Assembly: GCF_008905045.1 (NCBI RefSeq)
Contig: NZ_VWMY01000035.1
Coordinates: forward strand, 17,588 to 64,397
Direction: 5' to 3'
DNA: 46,810 nt
DNA from: Streptomyces albicerus
GTDB taxonomy: Bacteria; Actinomycetota; Actinomycetes; Streptomycetales; Streptomycetaceae
Numbering within the stretch: position 1 is the stretch's first letter; each line of letters opens with the position of its first letter. The notes under the pieces are model-generated. The model was not told where the DNA came from. It saw nothing but the letters and a program-made list of their open reading frames with translations, and did not search any database. Positions 8,299 to 15,507 of this stretch are shown piece by piece. The position numbers and the translations under genes are program-made.

Positions 8299-10056
8299 GT
8301 GCGCAAGGTGTTGATCGCCAACCGTGGCGAAATCGCTGTTCGTGTCGCCCGGGCGTGCCGCGACGCCCAGATCGCGAGCGTGGCGGTGTACGCCGACCCG
8401 GACCGGGACGCGCTGCATGTGCGGGCCGCGGACGAGGCGTTCGCCCTGGGCGGTGACACCCCGGCCACCAGCTACCTGGACATCACCAAGGTGCTCCAGG
8501 CGGCCAAGGACTCCGGGGCGGACGCCATCCACCCCGGCTACGGCTTTCTCTCGGAGAACGCGGACTTCGCGCAGGCGGTGCTGGACGCCGGCCTGATCTG
8601 GATCGGCCCGCCCCCGCAGGCGATCCGCGACCTGGGTGACAAGGTCGCCGCCCGGCACATCGCGCAGCGCGCGGGCGCCCCACTGGTCGCGGGCACCCCG
8701 GACCCGGTGAGCGGCGCCGAGGAGGTCGTGACCTTCGCCGAGGAGCACGGCCTGCCGATCGCGATCAAGGCGGCGTTCGGCGGCGGCGGCCGCGGTCTGA
8801 AGGTGGCCCGCACCCTTGAAGAGGTCCCCGAGCTGTACGACTCCGCGGTGCGCGAGGCGGTGGCGGCCTTCGGGCGCGGCGAGTGCTTCGTGGAGCGCTA
8901 CCTGGACAAGCCCCGGCATGTGGAGACCCAGTGCCTGGCCGACCAGCACGGCAATGTCGTGGTCGTCTCGACCCGTGACTGCTCGCTGCAGCGCCGCCAC
9001 CAGAAGCTGGTCGAGGAGGCCCCGGCGCCGTTCCTCACGGACGAGCAGAACAAGCAGCTGTACGCGGCCTCGAAGGCGATCCTCAAGGAGGCCGGGTACG
9101 TCGGTGCCGGCACCGTGGAGTTCCTGGTGGGCGTGGACGGCACGATCTCCTTCCTGGAGGTCAACACCCGCCTGCAGGTGGAGCACCCGGTCACCGAGGA
9201 GGTCACCGGCATCGACCTGGTCCGCGAGATGTTCCGCATCGCCGACGGCGAGGAACTGGGCTACGACGACCCGGCGATCCGCGGCCATTCCTTCGAGTTC
9301 CGCATCAACGGCGAGGACCCGGGCCGCAACTTCCTGCCCGCCCCCGGCACGGTCACGACCTTCGCCCCGCCGTCCGGTCCGGGCGTGCGCCTGGACGCGG
9401 GTGTGGAGTCCGGCGCGGTGATCGGTCCGGCCTGGGACTCGCTGCTGGCCAAGCTGATCGTCACCGGTGCGAGCCGGGAGCAGGCGCTGCAGCGGGCGGC
9501 CCGGGCGCTGGCCGAGTTCACCGTGGAGGGGATGGCCACCGCCATCCCGTTCCACCGGGCGGTGGTCGCGGACCCGGCGTTCACCAGCAATCCGTTCCGG
9601 GTGCACACCCGGTGGATCGAGACCGAGTTCGTCAACGAGATCACGCCGTTCGCCGCGCCCACCGATGCCGCGGAGGCGGACGAGGAGCCGGGCCGCGAGA
9701 CGGTGGTGGTCGAGGTCGGCGGCAAGCGCCTGGAGGTCTCGCTGCCCTCCAGTCTGGGCATGTCGCTGGCCCGGACCGGGCTGGCGGCCGGGGCTAGGCC
9801 CAAGCGGCGGGCGGCGAAGAAGTCCGGCCCGGCGGCCTCCGGCGACACGCTGGCCTCGCCGATGCAGGGCACCATCGTCAAGGTCGCCGTGGAGGAGGGC
9901 CAGCAGGTCACCGAGGGCGACCTGGTCGTGGTCCTGGAAGCGATGAAGATGGAACAGCCGCTGAACGCACACCGCTCCGGCACCATCAAAAGCCTCGCCG
10001 CCGAGATCGGCGCCTCCGTCACCTCCGGCGCCCTCATCTGCGAAATCAAGGACTGA
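8299..10056 (+). CDS. accA2: Acyl-CoA carboxylase alpha subunit (biotin carboxylase + BCCP)
   Basis: A 585-residue protein that carboxylates its own biotin using ATP and bicarbonate and serves the AccB/PccB carboxyltransferases. Order of domains: biotin carboxylase N domain (VRKVLIANRGEIAVRVARA), ATP-grasp with the Gly-rich loop FGGGGRGLKVA and EVNTRLQVEHPVTE, biotin carboxylase C domain (FRINGEDP), a linker of about 90 residues, then the BCCP domain with EAMKMEQP. Biotin is expected on Lys550. The GTG at 8299 follows AAGGAGAGGGAG and gives the near 590-residue length I recall for S. coelicolor AccA1/AccA2. A longer frame from 8212 lacks support. Substrate of the BirA encoded at 2329-3213. 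Confidence 0.95.
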   Translation: MRKVLIANRGEIAVRVARACRDAQIASVAVYADPDRDALHVRAADEAFALGGDTPATSYLDITKVLQAAKDSGADAIHPGYGFLSENADFAQAVLDAGLIWIGPPPQAIRDLGDKVAARHIAQRAGAPLVAGTPDPVSGAEEVVTFAEEHGLPIAIKAAFGGGGRGLKVARTLEEVPELYDSAVREAVAAFGRGECFVERYLDKPRHVETQCLADQHGNVVVVSTRDCSLQRRHQKLVEEAPAPFLTDEQNKQLYAASKAILKEAGYVGAGTVEFLVGVDGTISFLEVNTRLQVEHPVTEEVTGIDLVREMFRIADGEELGYDDPAIRGHSFEFRINGEDPGRNFLPAPGTVTTFAPPSGPGVRLDAGVESGAVIGPAWDSLLAKLIVTGASREQALQRAARALAEFTVEGMATAIPFHRAVVADPAFTSNPFRVHTRWIETEFVNEITPFAAPTDAAEADEEPGRETVVVEVGGKRLEVSLPSSLGMSLARTGLAAGARPKRRAAKKSGPAASGDTLASPMQGTIVKVAVEEGQQVTEGDLVVVLEAMKMEQPLNAHRSGTIKSLAAEIGASVTSGALICEIKD

Positions 10057-10079
10057 CCTACAAGGCATCCGCCGCGCAT

Positions 10080-10128
10080 CCAGAGGCGCCCGACGGCCAG
10101 GAACAGCCTGCCGGCCGGGCGCCTCTGG
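10080..10128 (+). terminator. Hairpin terminator behind accA2
   Basis: Thirteen-base perfect stem CCAGAGGCGCCCG / CGGGCGCCTCTGG with further pairing inside the loop, starting 24 bases after the stop codon. There is no T-tract, as is common in Streptomyces. Confidence 0.75.
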
Positions 10129-10159
10129 GCACGGCGCCCCGCTAGGGGCGCAGCCCATT

Positions 10160-10202
10160 AGGGGCGCGGGGAACTGCGCGACCAGCCACAGCGGTCCCGC
10201 AG
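10160..10202 (+). repeat. Interspersed 43-bp repeat, copy B
   Basis: Same element as copy A with a few changes: core GGGGCGCGGGGAACTGCGCG, then ACCAGCCACAGCGG and TCCCGCAG. It sits between the accA2 terminator and the TetR gene, next to GGGGCGC-type inverted sequence at 10143-10150. Confidence 0.85.
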
Positions 10203-10291
10203 CGCCCGGACGGCGGTCATGGGGCAGACGAGAAGGCCGTGGGCCAGCCACATCCCGGCCCACGGCACGCAAAAGAGGCGAGGTGAAACCC

Positions 10292-10858
10292 ATGGCCAAG
10301 CCGCCGGCAGGCATGCGTGCTGACGCCCGCCGCAACCACGAGCGGCTGGTCTCGGAGGCGCGGGCCGCGTTCGCCGAGTACGGCGCTGACGCGTCCCTGG
10401 AGGACGTGGCCAGACGGGCCGGCGTCGGCATCGGCACGCTGTACCGGCACTTCCCGAACCGGCACGCGCTGCTGAGCGCGGTCTTCGCGGACGCGGTGAG
10501 CGATCTGCTGGACCTCTCGAGCGAACTGCTCGACGACCCGCAACCGTGCACGGCGCTCGTGGCATGGCTGCGCGCCATCATCACCCATGCGGGTGAGTAC
10601 CGCGGGCTGTCGCGTGCGCTCATGGCGGCCTCGCACGACGAAGCCTCGGCGCTCGCCCGGTGCAGCGGGCCGATGCGTGAGGCGGGCAGTCGCCTGCTCG
10701 CGCGTGCGCAGCAAGCGGGCGCCGTACGCCCCGATGTCTCCATCGTGGACCTGCTCCAGCTGACCAACGCGATCGCGCTGGCCGCCGAAGAGACCCCGGG
10801 CGACCCGGAGTTGGCCGACCGCCTGCTGACACTGACCCTGCGGGGCCTCAAGATCTGA
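10292..10858 (+). CDS. TetR/AcrR-family transcriptional regulator
   Basis: A 188-residue repressor-type protein. The N-terminal helix-turn-helix is clear: AFAEYGADASLEDVARRAG, then VGIGTLYRHFPNRHALL, the standard TetR recognition helix. The helical ligand and dimer domain follows (about residues 70-188) and resembles the Streptomyces TetR C-terminal type with ITHAGEYRGLSRALMAA. ATG at 10292 is chosen because GAGGTGA is correctly spaced before it; the in-frame GTG at 10283 lies within that ribosome site. It stands alone between a repeat and a gene-poor stretch, so its target is not evident; the ligand is unknown. Confidence 0.92.
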   Translation: MAKPPAGMRADARRNHERLVSEARAAFAEYGADASLEDVARRAGVGIGTLYRHFPNRHALLSAVFADAVSDLLDLSSELLDDPQPCTALVAWLRAIITHAGEYRGLSRALMAASHDEASALARCSGPMREAGSRLLARAQQAGAVRPDVSIVDLLQLTNAIALAAEETPGDPELADRLLTLTLRGLKI

Positions 10859-10955
10859 AGTCCCGCACACCGGACGTACGTACAGCCTGATGACCATCCG
10901 TCCGGCCGCCCGACTTGACTGCCGGCCGTCCGGCCTGCGTGCCTGCCCGCCCGCG

Positions 10956-10977
10956 TGCCTGCCTGCCTGCCTGCCTG
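10956..10977. repeat. TGCC microsatellite
   Basis: Five and a half perfect tandem TGCC units in the 195-base gap between the TetR gene and the convergent deoR stop. The surrounding 10880-11000 is also rich in CCTG/CCGTCCG near-repeats. No gene is supported there. Confidence 0.85.
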
Positions 10978-11053
10978 ACGTACGAACTGGACCGCCGTCC
11001 GTCAGAGCCGACCGCCGATGGCTGGCGACCGATGACCGGCCACCGACTGCCCG

Positions 11054-12016
11054 TCAGCGTCGGCGCAGGTCCGCGACCCGCGCCCGCTCGCTCTGGGGCT
11101 GTTCCCCCAGAACCGCGGCCGCACTGCGCAACTGCGGTCCTCCGCCCGGGACTTGGCCGCGGCGAGGGCCCGGGAGCGGCACGTCCCGGCGTGGCGGCTG
11201 GCGCCCCGCCGGGACCGTATCTCCGCCCGCACCGCCGGCTCCGGCCACCGCGATCTGTACACCCTGATCGGCCAGGGCCTGCAGTTCGGTGGCCGCGCGG
11301 TCGTCGTGGGCGGGCGGCTCGTCGGTGACGAGCCGGGTGATGACATCCGTCGGCACCGTCTGGAACATGGTGTCGGTGCCGAGCTTGGTGTGGTCGGCGA
11401 GGACGACGACCTCCGCGGCCGCCTGCACCAGCGCGCGGTCGACGGACGCCGACAGCATGTTGGAGGTGGACAGACCGCGCTCGGCGGTCAGTCCGCTCCC
11501 CGACAGGAAGGCCCGGGAGACCCGCAGCCCCTGGAGGGACTGCTCGGCCCCGCTGCCCACCAGGGCGTAGTTGGAACCGCGCAGGGTGCCGCCGGTCATC
11601 ACGACCTCCACGCGGTTGGCATGGGCCAACGCCTGGGCCACCAGCAGGGAGTTGGTGACGACGGTCAGGCCGGGCACCCGCGCGAGCCGGCGAGCCAGCT
11701 CCTGTGTGGTGGTACCCGCCCCCACCACAATGGCCTCGCCCTCTTCGACGAGACCCGCGGCGAGATCGGCGATGGCCGTCTTCTCCGCGGTCGCGAGATG
11801 AGATTTCTGCGGAAAGCCGGACTCCCGCGTGAACCCGCCCGGCAATACCGCACCGCCGTGCCGGCGGTCGAGGAGTCCTTCTGCCTCCAGTGCGCGCACG
11901 TCCCGCCGTACGGTCACTTCGGAGGTCTGGACGACGCGGGCGAGCTCACGGAGCGACACGGCTCCATTCGCTCGCACCATTTCGAGGATCAATTGGCGAC
12001 GTTCTGCAGCGAACAC
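11054..12016 (-). CDS. DeoR-family transcriptional regulator
   Basis: A 320-residue protein with an N-terminal DeoR helix-turn-helix (RRQLILEMVRANGAVSLRELARVVQTSEVTVRRDVRALEAEG, about residues 6-50, followed by RRHGGA). The sugar-phosphate-sensing DeoRC domain follows: GAGTTTQELARRL, TNSLLVAQAL, MTGGTLRGSNYALVG, LADHTKLG. After residue about 245 comes a Gly/Pro/Arg-rich extension absent from short family members. GTG at 12016 has no ribosome site; the start is set by homology to the family N-terminus. DeoR proteins usually respond to phosphorylated sugars, so it is one candidate regulator for the nucleoside genes in this window, but nothing in the sequence proves this. Confidence 0.9.
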   Translation of the reverse strand: MFAAERRQLILEMVRANGAVSLRELARVVQTSEVTVRRDVRALEAEGLLDRRHGGAVLPGGFTRESGFPQKSHLATAEKTAIADLAAGLVEEGEAIVVGAGTTTQELARRLARVPGLTVVTNSLLVAQALAHANRVEVVMTGGTLRGSNYALVGSGAEQSLQGLRVSRAFLSGSGLTAERGLSTSNMLSASVDRALVQAAAEVVVLADHTKLGTDTMFQTVPTDVITRLVTDEPPAHDDRAATELQALADQGVQIAVAGAGGAGGDTVPAGRQPPRRDVPLPGPRRGQVPGGGPQLRSAAAVLGEQPQSERARVADLRRR

Positions 12017-12043
12017 GAAACTGACAGTAACCCCAACGACCGT

Positions 12044-12056
12044 CTGCTTTCAGCAG
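12044..12056. promoter_or_regulatory. Inverted repeat upstream of deoR-family gene, possible operator
   Basis: CTGCT-TTC-AGCAG is a perfect 5-base inverted repeat 28 bases before the regulator start, where an autoregulatory operator could lie. A degenerate match to the nucleoside palindrome (9/12) lies further upstream at 12105-12116. Confidence 0.35.
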
Positions 12057-12197
12057 TTTGCGCCGAATAACAGAAGTTGTTCGCACGGCAGGGCAGGAAG
12101 TGGTATACGCGCCTAATCGCGTTGCCTATGCCGTACGAATGGTCGGCCACTCAACGTGACCGCACTCCGGGTGACCAGCGGGAAGTGCCTTTCGCCG

Positions 12198-13646
12198 TCA
12201 GGCGTCGCCCGCGGTCTTCCGGGTGTGCAGCTGCCGTGCCACCTCGGCGATCGAGCCCGACAGGGAGGGGTACACGGTGAAGGCGTTCGCGATCTGTTCG
12301 ACGGTCAGGTTGTTGTCGACCGCGATCGAGATGGGGTGGATCAGTTCCGAGGCGCGCGGCGCGACCACGACACCGCCGACGATGATCCCGGTGCCCGGGC
12401 GGCAGAAGATCTTCACGAAGCCGTCCCGGATGCCCTGCATCTTGGCGCGCGGGTTGCGCAGCAGGGGCAGCTTCACGACCCGGGCGTCGATGACGCCGCC
12501 GTCCACGTCCGCCTGCGAATAGCCGACGGTGGCGATCTCGGGGTCGGTGAAGACGTTCGAGGACACCGTCTTCAGGTTCAGCGGGGCGACCGCGTCACCG
12601 AGGAAGTGGTACATGGCGATACGGCCCTGCATGGCGGCCACCGAGGCGAGCGCGAAGACACCGGTCACGTCACCGGCGGCGTACACACCGGGAGCCGTGG
12701 TCCTGGAGACCCTGTCGGTCCAGATGTGCCCGGACTCCTGGACCTTGACCCCGGCCTCCTCGAGGCCCATGCCCTGGCTGTTGGGGATGGCGCCGACGGC
12801 CATCAGGCAGTGCGAGCCGGAGATGACACGGCCGTCGGCGAGCGTCACCTCGACGCGGTCGCCGACCCGCTTGGCGGACTGGGCGCGCGAGCGCGCCAGA
12901 ACGTTCATGCCGCGCCGCCGGAACACGTCCTCCAGTACGCCCGCCGCGTCCGAGTCCTCGCCCGGCAGCACGCGGTCGCGGCTGGAGACGAGGGTGACCC
13001 GCGAGCCGAGCGCCTGGTAGGCACCGGCGAACTCGGCGCCGGTGACACCCGACCCGACCACGATGAGCTCGTCGGGCAGCTCGTCGAGGTCGTAGACCTG
13101 GGTCCAGTTGAGGATCCGCTCCCCGTCCGGCTGTGCGTCGGGCAGCTCACGGGGATGGCCACCGGTGGCGATGAGCACGGCGTCCGCGACGAGCGTCTCC
13201 TCGCTCCCGTCCGCGGCCCGTACGACGACCTTGCGCGACCCGTCCAGGGCCTGCATGCCTTCGAGCCGCCCGCGTCCGCGCAGCACCCGGGCGCCGGCGC
13301 GTGTGACGGACGCCGTGATGTCGTGGGACTGGGCGAGCGCGAGCCGCTTCACACGGCGGTTGACCTTGCCGAGATCCACACCGACCACCCGCGCGGGCGT
13401 GTCGACGTGAGGAGTGTCATCGGCGACGATGATCCCTAGCTCCTCGTAGGACGAGTCGAAGGTGGTCATCACCTCGGCCGTCGCGATCAGGGTCTTCGAC
13501 GGCACGCAGTCGGTGAGCACCGACGCACCGCCCAGACCGTCGCAGTCGACGACGGTCACCTCCGCGCCGAGCTGGGCGGCCACCAGGGCCGCTTCGTATC
13601 CGCCGGGTCCGCCACCAATGATCACGATCCGAGTCACGTACTCCAT
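12198..13646 (-). CDS. LpdA/Rv3303c-like NAD(P)H-quinone dehydrogenase
   Basis: A 482-residue pyridine nucleotide-disulphide oxidoreductase family flavoprotein. The FAD dinucleotide fold is IVIIGGGPGGYEAALVAAQLG; the second fold for NAD(P)H is IVVGSGVTGAEFAGAYQALG; GVYAAGDVTG is the FAD-ribityl motif; the dimerisation domain starts at FTDPEIATVGYS. The redox-active pair is broken: the position of CXXXXC reads GGASVLTDCVPSK, so only the second Cys remains. This matches mycobacterial LpdA (Rv3303c), which reduces quinones and is not a lipoamide dehydrogenase. ATG at 13646 (MEYVTRIVI) is chosen; the upstream 55 codons are Pro/Arg-rich and unlike the family. It diverges from the cyclotransferase gene. 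Confidence 0.9.
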   Translation of the reverse strand: MEYVTRIVIIGGGPGGYEAALVAAQLGAEVTVVDCDGLGGASVLTDCVPSKTLIATAEVMTTFDSSYEELGIIVADDTPHVDTPARVVGVDLGKVNRRVKRLALAQSHDITASVTRAGARVLRGRGRLEGMQALDGSRKVVVRAADGSEETLVADAVLIATGGHPRELPDAQPDGERILNWTQVYDLDELPDELIVVGSGVTGAEFAGAYQALGSRVTLVSSRDRVLPGEDSDAAGVLEDVFRRRGMNVLARSRAQSAKRVGDRVEVTLADGRVISGSHCLMAVGAIPNSQGMGLEEAGVKVQESGHIWTDRVSRTTAPGVYAAGDVTGVFALASVAAMQGRIAMYHFLGDAVAPLNLKTVSSNVFTDPEIATVGYSQADVDGGVIDARVVKLPLLRNPRAKMQGIRDGFVKIFCRPGTGIIVGGVVVAPRASELIHPISIAVDNNLTVEQIANAFTVYPSLSGSIAEVARQLHTRKTAGDA

Positions 13647-13693
13647 TGTCCCGCACGCCCCAGGGTGCTCCCGCCCCGGGGGGACCCGCCGGA

Positions 13694-13758
13694 TGCCTCC
13701 GGTACGGGATCCGGTGCTCCCGGTACGGCATCGGGCCCTCCGCGGTACGGGGATCGGG
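13694..13758. repeat. Three helically phased direct repeats between divergent genes
   Basis: Three imperfect units of 21, 21 and 23 bp, each containing CGGTACGG (at 13700, 13721 and 13743) followed by [GC]ATC[CG]GG. They lie between the flavoprotein start (13646) and the cyclotransferase start (13810), so repeated binding on one face of the helix is possible. Confidence 0.75.
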
Positions 13759-13809
13759 TGCTGCTGTTGCGGGAGAGGCGCACGCGTTCGCTGCCGTACC
13801 CTCGGTCCC

Positions 13810-14247
13810 ATGTCGCTCTACGCCGCGTACGCCGGCAATCTCGACCCGCGGCTCATGACGCGCCGCGCCCCGCACTCGCCGCTGCGCGCCACCGGGTGGC
13901 TGAACGGCTGGCGGCTGACCTTCGGCGGCGAGCACATGGGCTGGGAGGGCGCACTCGCGACCATCGTCGAGGCCCCGCGCTCGCAGGTCTTCGTCGCCCT
14001 CTACGACATCGCTCCCCCGGACGAGGAGTCCATGGACCGCTGGGAGGGCGTCGGCCTCGACGTCTACCGGCGGATGCGGGTCCGGATCCACACGCTGGAG
14101 GGCGAGGAGTCGGCGTGGCTGTACGTCCTCAACGGTTACGAGGGAGGGCTCCCCTCGGCCCGCTACCTCGGTGAGATCGCGGACGCGGCGGAGTCGGCGG
14201 GGGCCCCGCACGACTATGTGATGGAGCTGCGCAAGCGCCCCTGCTGA
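13810..14247 (+). CDS. Gamma-glutamylcyclotransferase-like (AIG2/GGCT) protein
   Basis: A compact 145-residue protein. The substrate loop reads YAAYAGNLDPRLM (the family YGSN-like turn) and a Glu in GWEGALATIVEA is placed like the catalytic acid. DEESMDRWEGVGLDVYRR and AWLYVLNGYEG complete the fold. Such proteins release 5-oxoproline from gamma-glutamyl compounds; the exact substrate here is unknown. ATG at 13810 is preceded by TACCCT at 13797-13802, seven bases away, with no ribosome site, so the message is probably leaderless. A longer frame from 13462 would run over the flavoprotein gene and is rejected. Confidence 0.85.
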   Translation: MSLYAAYAGNLDPRLMTRRAPHSPLRATGWLNGWRLTFGGEHMGWEGALATIVEAPRSQVFVALYDIAPPDEESMDRWEGVGLDVYRRMRVRIHTLEGEESAWLYVLNGYEGGLPSARYLGEIADAAESAGAPHDYVMELRKRPC

Positions 14248-14368
14248 CCCATGGGAGACGTACTGACTCACAGGGCAGTACGGCACCCCCGTTCCCTCCT
14301 TCGGCGGTCGTCGGCGGTCTTCGGCGGAAACAACAAGACAACGATCGCAAACCCGTGACCATCAACAT

Positions 14369-14380
14369 CTACGCGCGTAG
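14369..14380. promoter_or_regulatory. Nucleoside-regulon palindrome before purine nucleoside phosphorylase
   Basis: Perfect 12-bp palindrome CTACGCGCGTAG. With the -10 TACCCT at 14393-14398 and a leaderless start at 14406, it covers about -37 to -26, the -35 region. The same 12-mer precedes deoC, add and the ABC-cdd-deoA operon, and a 10/12 match precedes the BMP lipoprotein gene. Confidence 0.8.
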
Positions 14381-14405
14381 GCCCAGACCGGCTACCCTCG
14401 TGCGC

Positions 14406-15230
14406 GTGAACGCATCTCTTCTTCCGGACGACATCCAGGGCGACCCTTACGCCGCCGCCGACGCCGCCGCCGCGCGCCTGCGGGAACTCACGGGCGCCGA
14501 GACCCACGACGTCGCCCTCGTGATGGGCTCCGGCTGGGCGCCGGCCGTGGAGGCCCTCGGTGACCCCGAGACCGAGTTCCAGGTCACCGAGCTGCCCGGT
14601 TTCCCGCCGCCGGCGGTCGAGGGCCACGGCGGCAAGGTCCGCTCGTACCAGATCGGCGACAAGCGCGCGCTCGTCTTCCTGGGCCGCACCCACTACTACG
14701 AGGGCCGCGGGGTCGCCGCCGTCGCCCATGGCGTCCGTACGGCCGTGGCCGCCGGCTGCAAGACCATCGTGCTGACCAATGGCTGCGGCGGCCTGCGCGA
14801 GGGCATGCGTCCCGGCCAGCCGGTCCTCATCAGCGACCACATCAACCTGACGGCGGCCTCCCCGATCGTCGGCGCGAACTTCGTCGATCTCACGGATCTG
14901 TACTCGCCCCGTCTGCGTGCGCTGTGCAAGGAGATCGACGAGACCCTTGAGGAGGGCGTGTACGCGCAGTTCCCCGGCCCGCACTACGAGACGCCGGCCG
15001 AGATCCGGATGGCTCGCGTCATCGGTGCGGATCTGGTGGGCATGTCGACCACCCTCGAGGCCATCGCCGCGCGCGAGGCCGGTGCGGAGGTTCTCGGTAT
15101 CTCCCTGGTGACCAACCTCGCCGCGGGGATGACCGGCGAGCCCCTCAACCACGAGGAGGTCCTCCAGGCGGGCCGCGACTCCGCCACGCACATGGGCGCG
15201 CTGCTGACGCAGGTCTTGGACCGGCTGTAG
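14406..15230 (+). CDS. Purine nucleoside phosphorylase (trimeric, PNP family)
   Basis: Splits purine (deoxy)ribonucleosides with phosphate into free base and (deoxy)ribose-1-phosphate. The 274-residue protein has the class motifs in order: VMGSGW phosphate-binding Ser, GRTHYYEGRG, LTNGCGGL, GPHYETPAEIR with the base-contacting Glu, GMSTTLEAIAAREAG, and LVTNLAAGM with Asn. GTG at 14406 is preferred because TACCCT lies exactly seven bases before it, implying a leaderless message. An upstream ATG (14355) would put the operator palindrome inside the coding region. Its product feeds the sugar mutase encoded just downstream and DeoC at 22464. Confidence 0.95.
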   Translation: MNASLLPDDIQGDPYAAADAAAARLRELTGAETHDVALVMGSGWAPAVEALGDPETEFQVTELPGFPPPAVEGHGGKVRSYQIGDKRALVFLGRTHYYEGRGVAAVAHGVRTAVAAGCKTIVLTNGCGGLREGMRPGQPVLISDHINLTAASPIVGANFVDLTDLYSPRLRALCKEIDETLEEGVYAQFPGPHYETPAEIRMARVIGADLVGMSTTLEAIAAREAGAEVLGISLVTNLAAGMTGEPLNHEEVLQAGRDSATHMGALLTQVLDRL

Positions 15231-15236
15231 GTTTTC

Positions 15237-15449
15237 GCCCCCGCCGCCCCTACCCGTTCCCGTCCCCTGGGGCTCCGCCCCAGACCCCGCTCCTCAAACG
15301 CCGGAGGGGCTGGATTTTGCTCAGCTTTCCAGCCCAGTCCAGGCACTCTCAGCCCGTCCGGCGTTTGAGGACGATGCCGTTCAGGCCGATAGCGGGGGTC
15401 TGGGGGCGCAGCCCCCAGGGATGGGACGGGTAGGGGCGGCGGGGGCGAC
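15237..15449. repeat. Large imperfect inverted repeat (MITE/REP-like) between PNP and mutase genes
   Basis: The left arm (15237-15305) and right arm (15357-15449) are inverted copies. The outer 18 bases, CGCCCCCGCCGCCCCTAC and its complement, match perfectly. Inner matches include CTGGGG(C/G)...CCCCAGACCCC and CCTCAAACGCCGGA. The right arm carries about 25 extra bases. It would fold into a long hairpin in either transcript and almost fills the 277-base gap. I recognise the TCAAACGCCGGA-type sequence as widespread in Streptomyces. Confidence 0.8.
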
Positions 15450-15507
15450 ATCCCGGGGTACACGGCAACCCAGGACACAGCGAAACAAAGAGAGAGGTTG
15501 ACCCGAC

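Noticed and set aside
8224..10851. Minus-strand open frame of 875 codons antisense to accA2
   Set aside because: Shadow of a high-GC gene; its protein is low-complexity and the + strand gene has full domain support.
14355..14405. ATG 14355 as the purine nucleoside phosphorylase start
   Set aside because: It would place the regulon palindrome and the -10 hexamer inside the coding region; the family N-terminus fits GTG 14406.
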